Part shown: positions 16,273 to 23,705 of the stretch, piece by piece
Layout of the letters: each line of letters begins with the position of its first letter
Numbering within the stretch: the first letter of the stretch is position 1
Source: Geothrix limicola
GTDB lineage: Bacteria; Acidobacteriota; Holophagae; Holophagales; Holophagaceae
Length of the DNA stretch: 64,000 bases
Direction: 5' to 3'
Assembly: GCF_030268085.1 (NCBI RefSeq)
Contig: NZ_BSDE01000009.1
Coordinates: forward strand, 62,001-126,000
Position numbers and translations under genes: made by a program
Notes under the pieces: model-generated
The model's database searches: none
Told to the model about the DNA's origin: nothing
The model's input: the letters and a program-made list of their open reading frames with translations, nothing else

Positions 16273-17462
16273 TCGCTCTCCACGATGGAAAGGAACTTCT
16301 TCTGCATCTCTCGACAGACCGATTGGGCCATAGCCTCGATCCGCCTGTCCGCGTACCTATTTCCGGTATCGCTCGTTTTCGACCACCCATTGAGATAGTT
16401 CAAATATCGCTTCGCATCCTCATCTCCAATCCCCCTGGCATCAAAAAAGTCCATCAAACACTCTGTGTACGTGTGCCGGAGGGTATGCGGAGTAAGTCTA
16501 CTCTCTCGAAACTCCGGGATTGCCCTCCTCAATGTTGCAAACAAAGCGTTCACGCTGTTCAATGCCATGGGCTGGCCACCTCGAGATAGAAAGAGAAAGG
16601 GGCTTTGCCAGGCCCCGGGGGAGGCGCTACGAGCTTTGAGAAACCTCCACATAACACCCGGAAGCCCGGCGTCTTCCGATATTGCCGTTCCAAAACCCTC
16701 CAGTGGGATCAATCGGCCGTTCGTTTTGACCTCCGGCTCTATCAATCTAGGATCCTCAGGGTCGTCTGGCCTTCGAACCACCTGTATGTAATTGTTTCGA
16801 GCAAGGACAAGGTCTGAGGTCCTGAGCTTGAGCGCCTCCCCACGTCGAATTCCCGTAAAGAAGAAGAGAAGCAAGAGGGCGTAGTTTCGCTCTCGCACAT
16901 CATGGGAAAATGGGTTCTCGCTTGAATCAGGTCGGATAACCTCTAGGAATCGGCTTCGTAGACCAGGGCTCAAACTGCGCCCCTGACCACCCTTCCCACG
17001 TGGTCGTAAGGCCTTCATCCGCTTCAGGAAATGGTCCCGTTTGAGGTGGTAATGCCGAGCCATTTCTCCCGTACGCCTGGAGAGCTGAACGCCGGACCAC
17101 CAATCGAGGTACCCGATAATCACTTGAAAGTCCGCTGAAGTGGTAGAGGCCAGGACTTCCCCACGATGAACGGAGTTCGTCCTGTGCCTACTTCTGAACT
17201 CCTCAAGGAGGCCGAGCGCTTCGTGCTCGTACAAAAAATTTGCGGTTCGTACCCGCTCATCCAGATCCAAGCCGAGGGCTTCGAACCAGGAGTACATCCT
17301 TGCTAAGGCTGCTGCATCCCTACGTAGAGTGCTTGCCTGGACTCGTGGCCTACGGATAAGAAGCAACCACTGATTCGAAGGGCGATGGGGCAACCCGCCG
17401 CTATCAGCCACCAGCGAATCTCTTTCTCCATCGCTATGAATGATATGCCTACATGTAAACAA
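16269..17462 (-). CDS. ginA: Tyrosine recombinase (GinA-like)
   Basis: 397 residues, first gene of the recombinase operon and closest to the right island end. The active site is visible: Arg206 in FFTGIRRGEA, a lysine at about 246 (EVKTNGR), His326 and Arg329 in LTPHTLRHTY, Trp360 in the NGWSK position, and Tyr370 in GNRYADRR. An N-terminal core-binding SAM-like domain precedes it. It ends in a 4-bp overlap with ginB. The promoter must lie in the 180 bp between its ATG and the radC 3' part, which probably also holds recombinase binding sites. Confidence 0.88.
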   Translation of the reverse strand: MFTCRHIIHSDGERDSLVADSGGLPHRPSNQWLLLIRRPRVQASTLRRDAAALARMYSWFEALGLDLDERVRTANFLYEHEALGLLEEFRSRHRTNSVHRGEVLASTTSADFQVIIGYLDWWSGVQLSRRTGEMARHYHLKRDHFLKRMKALRPRGKGGQGRSLSPGLRSRFLEVIRPDSSENPFSHDVRERNYALLLLFFFTGIRRGEALKLRTSDLVLARNNYIQVVRRPDDPEDPRLIEPEVKTNGRLIPLEGFGTAISEDAGLPGVMWRFLKARSASPGAWQSPFLFLSRGGQPMALNSVNALFATLRRAIPEFRESRLTPHTLRHTYTECLMDFFDARGIGDEDAKRYLNYLNGWSKTSDTGNRYADRRIEAMAQSVCREMQKKFLSIVESE

Positions 17463-17644
17463 TCGATGCCTCCGACCAGAAGACGATAGATGTTTGACAT
17501 TTTTTTGAACAAGTGTATTGAATTTTATGCACCAGAATGAGGCTGAGCAAGGGCGAAAAGGTGTAACACATGTCGACTGTTAAATCCTTTTTATGTATCT
17601 ATTACGGAAAACATCTAACAACTCAGGTCCATCTTAGACCTAAC
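17463..17644. other. Right island end with recombinase promoter and putative core sites
   Basis: AT-rich segment without a gene of its own. Just inside the junction, AGGTC (17621-17625) and GACCT (17637-17641 region) form an inverted repeat, a plausible recombinase core. The minus-strand sequence before ginA includes poly-A/T runs fitting a promoter. A start at 17570 fuses 25 island-derived residues in frame to the radC 3' part. Confidence 0.45.
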
Positions 17645-17860
17645 TTCCGCGAGGCCCTGCGCTACGGCGCCACCACGGCCCTCGCCTACCACAACCATCC
17701 CAGTGGCGACCCCACCCCCAGCCGCGAGGACACCCAGCTCACGCGACGCCTACAAGCCGCCGGAGAATCCCTGGGTGTGCCCCTCGCCGACCACCTCATC
17801 CTCGGACACGGCCGCTACCACAGCTTCCGCGCCGCCGAAGGCTGGGATGCCAAGGCCTGA
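17570..17860 (+). pseudogene. radC: radC, 3' portion with JAMM motif, fused to island sequence
   Basis: From about 17645 the frame encodes the last 70 residues of RadC: FREALRYGATTALAYHNHPSGDPTPSREDTQLT with the HNHP-x7-8-D JAMM-type metal motif, then LADHLILGHGRYHSF. An ATG at 17570 gives an open frame of 96 residues whose first 25 come from the island. The fragment could be translated, but it lacks the N-terminal HhH domain and half of the JAMM fold. Together with 2596-3060 it accounts for one complete chromosomal radC before insertion. Confidence 0.88.
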
Positions 17861-17912
17861 TACGACGACGCCCCGCATCGCGGGGCGCTGGTTGGCGGAG
17901 GGAGAGGGATTC
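17861..17912. repeat. Duplicate of the tRNA-Ser(TGA) 3' end and its downstream hairpin
   Basis: These 52 bases are identical to 18057-18108, which contain the hairpin CGCCCCGC/GCGGGGCG and the last 20 bases (with CCA) of the minus-strand tRNA-Ser(TGA). After 17912 the match to the tRNA stops. The two copies are offset by 196 bp. This is the pattern left by recombination or tandem duplication at a tRNA 3' end. The 144 bases between the copies hold no gene. Confidence 0.8.
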
Positions 17913-18056
17913 CCTCCAGGGCCACCGCTCCGCGGCGTCCCTTCCGGCCGCAGGCAGCGCTGGCACGCCGCTTCACGCCTCCGGCAGTCCCCCGGACTGC
18001 CTCCGCCTGCGGCTACCTGCCAGCCCTGCTCTGATTTCGAATCCCTCTCCCCCTAT

Positions 18057-18178
<122 letters not shown>

Positions 18179-18261
18179 AGACCTCCATCTTGAAGGCTGG
18201 GGGCGGCTTCCGGCAAGAAGCCTTGTGTCCAGCGGTCCTCAAAGGTAATCTGGAAAGCCTT

Positions 18262-18437
<176 letters not shown>

Positions 18438-18519
18438 GACGTGGCAGCCCAGCGGGCTGATGCGTCTGGGACAGAAAGCCGCGTGATTCGTGCGAACGGA
18501 GGGCCGGAGGACCGGAGTG

Positions 18520-18618
18520 CCCCCTCTCTCCGCCACCGAAGCCGCCGCAAGGCGGCTTCGCTTCTTTCGGAAGAGGGGGATTCGAAGTCACTGAATCACC
18601 GGCTTTCGTTCTGGCCCG
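18520..18618. repeat. 99-bp direct repeat, copy 2
   Basis: Identical to 18339-18437 but not preceded by the rest of the tRNA; the 82 bases before it (18438-18519) are not tRNA-like. After 18618 the sequence leads to the YCII gene with no other feature seen. Confidence 0.85.
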
Positions 18619-18712
18619 CTGGGCCACCGAAAATTTCGCAACATGAAGTGTCCTTTCCGGGCCGGGCCAGACGACTACCTGGTGAATGGGCTCGAAGCCC
18701 CGGAGGGACACC

Positions 18713-19087
18713 ATGAAATACCTGTGCCTGATCTTTTTTGACGAAACCCAGCTGGAGCGGCTGTCCGAGCCTGAAGCCCGGGCCTTGATCAAGGAAGCCT
18801 CCCAGTTCAACTCGGAGCTGCGCGAGCACGGCCACTTCCTCGCCGCCCAGCCGCTCCAGCCCACCCGCATGGCCACGACCCTGCGCCTCCGCGGTGGCAA
18901 GAGGGAGGTGATGGACGGGCCCTTCGTCGAAACCCATGAGCAGATCGGGGGCTTCATCCTCATCGAGGCGCGGGACCTGGACGAGGCCCTTCAGCTGGCC
19001 TCGAGGATCCCCGTGGCCCGGCTCGGCGGCGTCGAGGTCCGGCCCATCATGGAAGCCCCCGCCCACCTGCTCCAGGAATCGATCTGA
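18713..19087 (+). CDS. YCII/DGPF-domain protein
   Basis: 124 residues from the ATG after CGGAGGGACACC, a good ribosome site; in-frame GTG codons upstream are less likely starts. The product begins MKYLCLIFFDE and contains REVMDGPFVETHEQIGGFILIEARDLDEAL, the DGPF signature of the YCII family, ending with VEVRPIMEAP. Members are small dimeric alpha-beta barrels, often encoded next to sigma factors or DinB-like proteins. The catalytic role is unknown. A DUF1569 gene follows 19 bp later, so the two are likely co-transcribed. Confidence 0.85.
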   Translation: MKYLCLIFFDETQLERLSEPEARALIKEASQFNSELREHGHFLAAQPLQPTRMATTLRLRGGKREVMDGPFVETHEQIGGFILIEARDLDEALQLASRIPVARLGGVEVRPIMEAPAHLLQESI

Positions 19088-19106
19088 CCCTCCAGAGGAG
19101 CTCCAC

Positions 19107-19559
19107 ATGAAGAACCTGTTTGAAGCGCCGGCCGTGGAAAGCTTGAAGACACGCCTCGCGAGCCTGGCCCCCGAACAGCCGCGGCTCTGGGGGCGCATGA
19201 ACGCGGCTCAGGCACTGGCGCATTGCTCGGCGGGCCTGGAGATGGCAATGGGATTCAGACGTCCGCCGAGGGATCTGCTGGGCCGAATCATCGGCCGGAT
19301 CATCAAGCGGCTGGCCCTCGGAAATGAGGAGCCCATGCGCCGGAACACCCCGACCCAGCAGGATCTGGTGGTGACGGGGACACCGGACTTCGAGGCGGAG
19401 CGCGCGCGGCTCAGGGGGCTGATCGACACATTCTCCACCGGCGGCCCCGAGGTCTGCAGCACGCATCCGCACACCTTCTTCGGCCCGCTCACACCGCAGG
19501 AATGGTCGGTCCTGATGTACAAGCACCTGGACCACCACCTGCGGCAATTCGGCGCCTAG
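19107..19559 (+). CDS. DUF1569 (DinB-like four-helix) protein
   Basis: 150 residues, with GAGGAG before the ATG. The pattern RLWGRMNAAQALAHCSAG near the start and MYKHLDHHLRQFG at the end places metal-ligand-like histidines at both ends of a four-helix bundle, as in DUF1569/DinB proteins. These often act in detoxification with small thiols, but no substrate is known. It follows the YCII gene closely, and a short truncated frame starts 10 bp after it. Confidence 0.75.
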   Translation: MKNLFEAPAVESLKTRLASLAPEQPRLWGRMNAAQALAHCSAGLEMAMGFRRPPRDLLGRIIGRIIKRLALGNEEPMRRNTPTQQDLVVTGTPDFEAERARLRGLIDTFSTGGPEVCSTHPHTFFGPLTPQEWSVLMYKHLDHHLRQFGA

Positions 19560-19569
19560 GAAGGCACCC

Positions 19570-19689
19570 ATGCGAAAAATGAAACTGGAAATGCAGGTCT
19601 CGCGGCTCATCTACGATCGCCCCCGGGAACGCCCTGGAAACGGAAGCCGCGATCCGTCCCTTCAACCTCGGGAAACCCGACGGGTCTAG
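19570..19689 (+). pseudogene. Possible truncated dihydrofolate-reductase-like gene
   Basis: A 39-codon frame beginning MRKMKLEMQVSRLIYDRPRE 10 bp after the DUF1569 stop. The first 11 residues resemble the start of RibD-C/DHFR-like proteins (typically MRKL.L.MQ.S.DGF), which commonly neighbour YCII and DinB-type genes. After VS the similarity ends at once and the frame stops soon after. It is read as the leftover of a deleted third gene; the evidence is short. Confidence 0.3.
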
Positions 19690-19719
19690 ACTGGGGGGTC
19701 GACTCACCCGGAGTTCCTG

Positions 19720-20865
19720 ATGCGTGTTTCCTTGTTTCCAATGGCGCTGCTCGGTCTGGGACTGGCCCTGGCCTGTGGCGGGGGCGGTAGTTCCTCGCAG
19801 CCCGCGCCCACGGGCAAGCTGACGATCCGCCTGGGCTCGGACAGTTTCCCTGGCTACAGCCAGGCCGTCGTCAGCGTGGAGAAGGTGGAAGGCAGCACCG
19901 ACGGCAGCAACTGGATGACCCTCGGCAACGTGAAGAAAACCTATGACCTGATGGTGCTGCAGAACGGCCACAGCACGGTGATCCTGCCCGCCACGACCGT
20001 CTCGCCCGCGACCTACACCCAGTTCCGTATCACCTGGGCCACGGACAACTACACCTCGCCCATCAGCAAGCCGGCCTACGTGTGGCCCACGGGCGCGGCC
20101 GTGGGCCAGCCCCTGGCCATGCCCACCACCACCCTCGTGAACGGACCCGTCACCGTGGCGGCCAACGGCGATGTCACCGCCCAGATCATGCTGAGCGGCC
20201 TGCAGCCCGTGCAGTTCCGCGCGGGGAGCACGGCCTATACCTTCCAGGCCGTGGGGCGCGCCCTCGATCTGGCGGCGAGCGCCAGCATCACGGGCCAGGT
20301 GGCCGACGGAAGCACGCCCCTGGCCGGAGCCGAAGTCTTCGCCGAAACCGTGGATGGCGTCGGATTCGCCACCCTGCAGCGGCGGGCCTTCGCGGATGCC
20401 TCCGGCACCTTCGTGCTAGAGGGGCTCCCCACCGGCAGCCTCTACTACGTCGTTTCACAGCCGGCCGCCTCCAGCAGCACCTGCTACGGGGCCAAGGCCT
20501 CCGCGGCCGTGAACGCCACGAGCGCCGCCGCCTACCCCACCAGCCTCGCGTTCAGCGCGCCGCAGACGCCGGGTTCGCTCACGCTCACCATCACACCCGC
20601 CTCCCTCGCCACCCAGAGCACCTGGGGCGAGCTGAGGCAGACCCTCGCGACGGGCGCTTCGGGATCCCAGACGCTCATCGTGCGCGCCCAAGCCGCGGAC
20701 TCGGGCCTCACACAGGATCAGGCGGGCTTCCTGAACCTGGCTCCGGGCACCTACGGTGTGGCCGCCCAGCGCAGCACCTCCCTGGCGGCGCCGGTCCTGA
20801 AGGCCGGCTCCCAGGTGCCCGTGAGCGCCGGCGCCCTCGCCACGACCACGCTGAGCTACCCCTAG
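19720..20865 (+). CDS. Secreted lipoprotein with DUF4382-like domain
   Basis: 381 residues. A signal peptide with lipobox (LGLALACGGGG, Cys19) predicts a lipid-anchored envelope protein. Residues 30-180 look like DUF4382: GKLTIRLGSDSFPGYSQAVVSVEKVEGS, then YDLMVLQNGHSTVILPATTVSPATYTQFRITW. Residues 190-260 form a carboxypeptidase-regulatory-like beta sandwich (ITGQVADGSTPLAGAEVFAE...ASGTFVLEGLPTGSLYYV). The remainder is Thr/Ser/Ala rich. Such proteins are abundant in Acidobacteriota and Bacteroidota. The gene stands alone and ends at a strong bidirectional terminator. Confidence 0.7.
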   Translation: MRVSLFPMALLGLGLALACGGGGSSSQPAPTGKLTIRLGSDSFPGYSQAVVSVEKVEGSTDGSNWMTLGNVKKTYDLMVLQNGHSTVILPATTVSPATYTQFRITWATDNYTSPISKPAYVWPTGAAVGQPLAMPTTTLVNGPVTVAANGDVTAQIMLSGLQPVQFRAGSTAYTFQAVGRALDLAASASITGQVADGSTPLAGAEVFAETVDGVGFATLQRRAFADASGTFVLEGLPTGSLYYVVSQPAASSSTCYGAKASAAVNATSAAAYPTSLAFSAPQTPGSLTLTITPASLATQSTWGELRQTLATGASGSQTLIVRAQAADSGLTQDQAGFLNLAPGTYGVAAQRSTSLAAPVLKAGSQVPVSAGALATTTLSYP

Positions 20866-20885
20866 CCCGCAACATCCCCATCCAG

Positions 20886-20914
20886 AAAAAGGCCCGCCGG
20901 ATGGCGGGCCTTTT
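20886..20914. terminator. Bidirectional terminator
   Basis: GGCCCGCC (20891-20898), loop GGAT, GGCGGGCC (20903-20910), then TTTT on the plus strand and AAAAA before it, which is a T-run on the minus strand. It lies between the convergent lipoprotein gene and ilvE. Confidence 0.85.
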
Positions 20915-20931
20915 CGTCGGTCGAAGCGGGC

Positions 20932-22041
20932 TCAGACGATCTTCGTCATCCAACCGTGGGTGTCGGGAGCGAGGCCGTGCTGCAGGTTCAGGAGGGCCTC
21001 GCGCAGCTTGGCGGCCACGGGGCCCGTCTCGCCCTTGTTGATGTCCCAGTTGCCACGGCGCGACTTCACGTGACCCACGGGCGTGATGACGGCGGCGGTG
21101 CCACAGGCGAAGGCCTCGGTCATGCGGCCTTCGGCGATGGCGGACTTCCACTCGGCCACGCTGATCTTGCGCTCCTCGGCGCGGAAGCCCTGTTCGCGGG
21201 CCAGCTGCAGCAGGCTGTCGCGGGTGATGCCGGGCAGCAGGGTGCCGGTGAGTTCGGGCGTGACGACGACGGTTTCGCCCTTCTCCTGGTAGACGAAGAA
21301 GATGTTCATGCCGCCCATTTCTTCGATGTACTCGCGCTGGATGGCATCCAACCAGACCACCTGGTCGCAGCCCTCTTCCTTGGCCTGGCGCTGAGCCACG
21401 AGGCTGGCGGCGTAGTTGCCCGCGCACTTGGCGAAGCCGGTGCCGCCGGGCGCGGCGCGGACGTAGTCATCGGAGATCCACACGGTCACGGGCTTCACGC
21501 CCGCGGGGAAGTAGGCACCGCTGGGGCTGGCGAGCAGCACGAAGAGGTATTCGTTGCTGGGGCGCACGCCCAGGGCGGCTTCCGTGGCGATCATGAGGGG
21601 GCGCATGTAGAGGCTTTCACCGACGGCGCCAGGCACCCAGGCCTTGTCCTGCGAGATGAGGGCCTTGGCGGCGCCGATGAAAATCTCCTCGGGCAGCTCG
21701 GGCATGGCGAGGCGGGCGGCCGAGGCGTTGAAGCGTCGGGAGTTCGCGTCGGGGCGGAAGGAGGCGATGCTGCCATCGGGCTGCTTGTAGGCCTTGAAGC
21801 CCTCGAAGATGGCCTGGCCGTAGTGCAGCACGGAGGCGGCGGGATCCATCTCGATGGGGCCGTAGGCCTTCAGCACGCCCTTGCCCCAGCCCTTCCCTTC
21901 CACGTAGGGCACCACGACCATGTGGTCCGTGAAGATGCGGCCGAAGCCGGGGTTGGTCATGCGGGCGGCGCGCTCCTCGGCGCTGGCCGGGTGGGCGGAG
22001 GGTCGGATCTCGATCATGGCGTCATTCGCGGTGAGACTCAC
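20932..22041 (-). CDS. ilvE: Branched-chain amino acid aminotransferase
   Basis: The 369-residue fold-type IV PLP enzyme transfers the amino group between glutamate and the keto acids of Leu, Ile and Val. Visible features: YGQAIFEGFKAYKQPDGSIASFRPDANSRRFNASAARLAMP, LYMRPLMIATEAALGVRP, the PLP-lysine region GGTGFAKCAGNYAASL, and GCDQVVWLDAIQREYIEEMGGMNIFFV. The length is usual for the eukaryotic-type/BCAT-II bacterial subgroup. It lies 29 bp after a MocR-type regulator gene on the same strand, which may be co-transcribed or may regulate it. Confidence 0.95.
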   Translation of the reverse strand: MSLTANDAMIEIRPSAHPASAEERAARMTNPGFGRIFTDHMVVVPYVEGKGWGKGVLKAYGPIEMDPAASVLHYGQAIFEGFKAYKQPDGSIASFRPDANSRRFNASAARLAMPELPEEIFIGAAKALISQDKAWVPGAVGESLYMRPLMIATEAALGVRPSNEYLFVLLASPSGAYFPAGVKPVTVWISDDYVRAAPGGTGFAKCAGNYAASLVAQRQAKEEGCDQVVWLDAIQREYIEEMGGMNIFFVYQEKGETVVVTPELTGTLLPGITRDSLLQLAREQGFRAEERKISVAEWKSAIAEGRMTEAFACGTAAVITPVGHVKSRRGNWDINKGETGPVAAKLREALLNLQHGLAPDTHGWMTKIV

Positions 22042-22070
22042 AGGTACTCCTTTGAAAAAGAATGACTGGA

Positions 22071-23534
22071 TCAGGCCCGGTGGACCAGATGTCCGAGCCG
22101 CGCGATGGCTTCCCGGGTGGTCTCAGGGTCGTGGGTGGAGAAGTTCAAGCGGAGGCAGTTGGTGCCCCGGCCGTCGGCGAAGAAGAGGGGGCCCGGCGCG
22201 AATCCCAGGCCGTGCTGCAGGGCGTCGCGGTGCAGATCGAGCGCCGAAAACTCCTCGGGCATCACCACCCAGAGGTGCATGCCGCCCTTGGGCTCCGATA
22301 CCTGGGTGCCGGGGGGGAAGTGCTCGGCCAGGGCCTCCACCATGGCGTCGCGGCGCTCCTTCAGCGCGCGGCGCAGACGGGCCAGGTGACGGCGGAAGCC
22401 GCCCGTGTCGAGGAAGCGCGCCACCACGGCCTGCATGAGGGGCGGCTGGGCGATGGTCTGCACCTCCTGGATGGGCGCCATGCGCCGCAGCAGGTCGTCC
22501 CTGGCGATGAGGTAGCCCATGCGCAGACCCGCCGCCAGGGACTTGGAGAAGCTGCCCAGGTGGATGACGTGGTCCGCGCCCTCGAGGCGCCGGAAGGGCG
22601 GCAGGGAATTGCCGGAGAAGCGCAGGTCGCCGTAGGCCGAATCCGTCACGAGGATCACGCCGTGGGCCCGCGTCAGAGCCAGCACGCGCTCGCGGCGGGC
22701 CTTGGACTGGGTCATGCCGGTGGGATTGTGGAAGCTCGGCACCGTGAAGAGCATCTTGGCTTCGCTGCGCTGCAGGGCCGAGGCCAGCCGCTCGGGATCC
22801 AGGCCCTGGCGGTCCACGGGCACGGGCACGGCCTCGCGCCCCAGGGCTCGGATGAGCGCCAGGATGCCCACGTAACATGGGCTTTCCACGAGCACGCGGT
22901 CGCCGGGCACCGTGAAGGATTCCAGGGCCAGGGCCAGGCCCGACTGGGCGCCCGGAATGGATCGGATGCCCCAGCCCTCATCGATGGGCTCGCCCTCCGA
23001 GGCCAGCCAGCGGCCCACGGCCTCTAGGTAGGGCTGGTAGCCCGCGGGCGCGGAGTAGACCCAGGCCTCCGATCCCAGATCCTTCAGCACCTGGGCCGTG
23101 AGGCGTCGCAGTTGCTCACCGGGCAGCAAATCTGAAGGGATGAAGCCGGCGGAAAAGCTCACGAGGTGGCGGTCCTGGGCCCGTTCCAGGGTCTCGCCCA
23201 GCCAGGAGCCCAGCTCGCCGTCGTGGGCCAAGAGGGGCGAGCCCTCGAAGGGGAACTCGCTGCTGGCCCGCAGACCTGGCGCTTCTGGAAGCCGCGGCGC
23301 CACGAAGCTGCCCCGGCCCTGCACGGTCTGGATCCAGCCCGTGCGCTTCAATCCGGCGATGGCCTTCAGCACCGTGAGGCGGTGCACGCCCCAGCGCTGG
23401 GCCAGTTCGGGTACGGCGGGAAGGCGCGAGCCCGGCCGCCACTCGCCCTGCTGGATCAGGCCGCGAAGCCGCCTCTGCAGCTGCAGATAGAGGGGGCTGG
23501 ACGCGCCAGGGTCGAGGGTGGGATCGAGAACCAT
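22071..23534 (-). CDS. MocR-type GntR regulator with aminotransferase domain
   Basis: About 487 residues from the ATG at 23534, preceded by GGTGGGG; an upstream in-frame ATG at 23585 would add 17 hydrophobic residues and is less likely. The N-terminus is a GntR winged helix (SPLYLQLQRRLRGLIQQGEWRPGSRLPAVPELAQRWGVHRLTVLKAI). After a linker comes an aminotransferase class I-like domain with SFHNPTGMTQ, VTDSAYGDLRF and the PLP-lysine motif HLGSFSKSLAAGLRMGYL. MocR proteins sense PLP or an amino-acid adduct and regulate vitamin B6, GABA or amino-acid genes. It sits just upstream of ilvE and divergent from the phosphofructokinase gene; the target is not evident. Confidence 0.9.
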   Translation of the reverse strand: MVLDPTLDPGASSPLYLQLQRRLRGLIQQGEWRPGSRLPAVPELAQRWGVHRLTVLKAIAGLKRTGWIQTVQGRGSFVAPRLPEAPGLRASSEFPFEGSPLLAHDGELGSWLGETLERAQDRHLVSFSAGFIPSDLLPGEQLRRLTAQVLKDLGSEAWVYSAPAGYQPYLEAVGRWLASEGEPIDEGWGIRSIPGAQSGLALALESFTVPGDRVLVESPCYVGILALIRALGREAVPVPVDRQGLDPERLASALQRSEAKMLFTVPSFHNPTGMTQSKARRERVLALTRAHGVILVTDSAYGDLRFSGNSLPPFRRLEGADHVIHLGSFSKSLAAGLRMGYLIARDDLLRRMAPIQEVQTIAQPPLMQAVVARFLDTGGFRRHLARLRRALKERRDAMVEALAEHFPPGTQVSEPKGGMHLWVVMPEEFSALDLHRDALQHGLGFAPGPLFFADGRGTNCLRLNFSTHDPETTREAIARLGHLVHRA

Positions 23535-23705
23535 CCCCACCAGGATCGGCCTGAATGCTCTGAAAATCAAAGAAACGAAACGCAAAGCACAGCCCGGAAC
23601 AGACCATCTGGCCCGAAAGATGGGCAGCCACTGATTTCTCAGACCACCCTAGACCATTCGCCCTGGCCCCCGGTGCTACCCTCAGACCGTCCATGGAGGC
23701 TGGTC

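Larger units (their letters stand above)
3061..17644. mobile_element. GInt-type genomic island inserted in radC
   Basis: The two radC halves define the boundaries: native coding sequence stops after 3060 and resumes at about 17645. Joining them gives ...SPRE-F(-F)-REALRYGA, one codon ambiguous, so the exact crossover is uncertain by a few bases; only TTC is shared at the two junctions. The interior is visibly AT-richer than its surroundings. The right end carries three tyrosine recombinases and an HTH protein in a 4-bp-overlapping operon reading inward, which is the hallmark described for GInt islands (ginABCD). The cargo is type II CBASS, an AlbA_2 protein, a restriction controller and several unknown genes. 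A weak imperfect inverted similarity is present just inside the ends (TAGATTCTATG at 3062-3072 against TAGGTCTAAG read inward from the right end). Confidence 0.85.

Noticed and set aside
17897-17917. Possible extra tRNA gene at the first copy of the 52-bp repeat
   Set aside because: Only the acceptor tail and part of the T arm are present; no anticodon arm or D arm follows.
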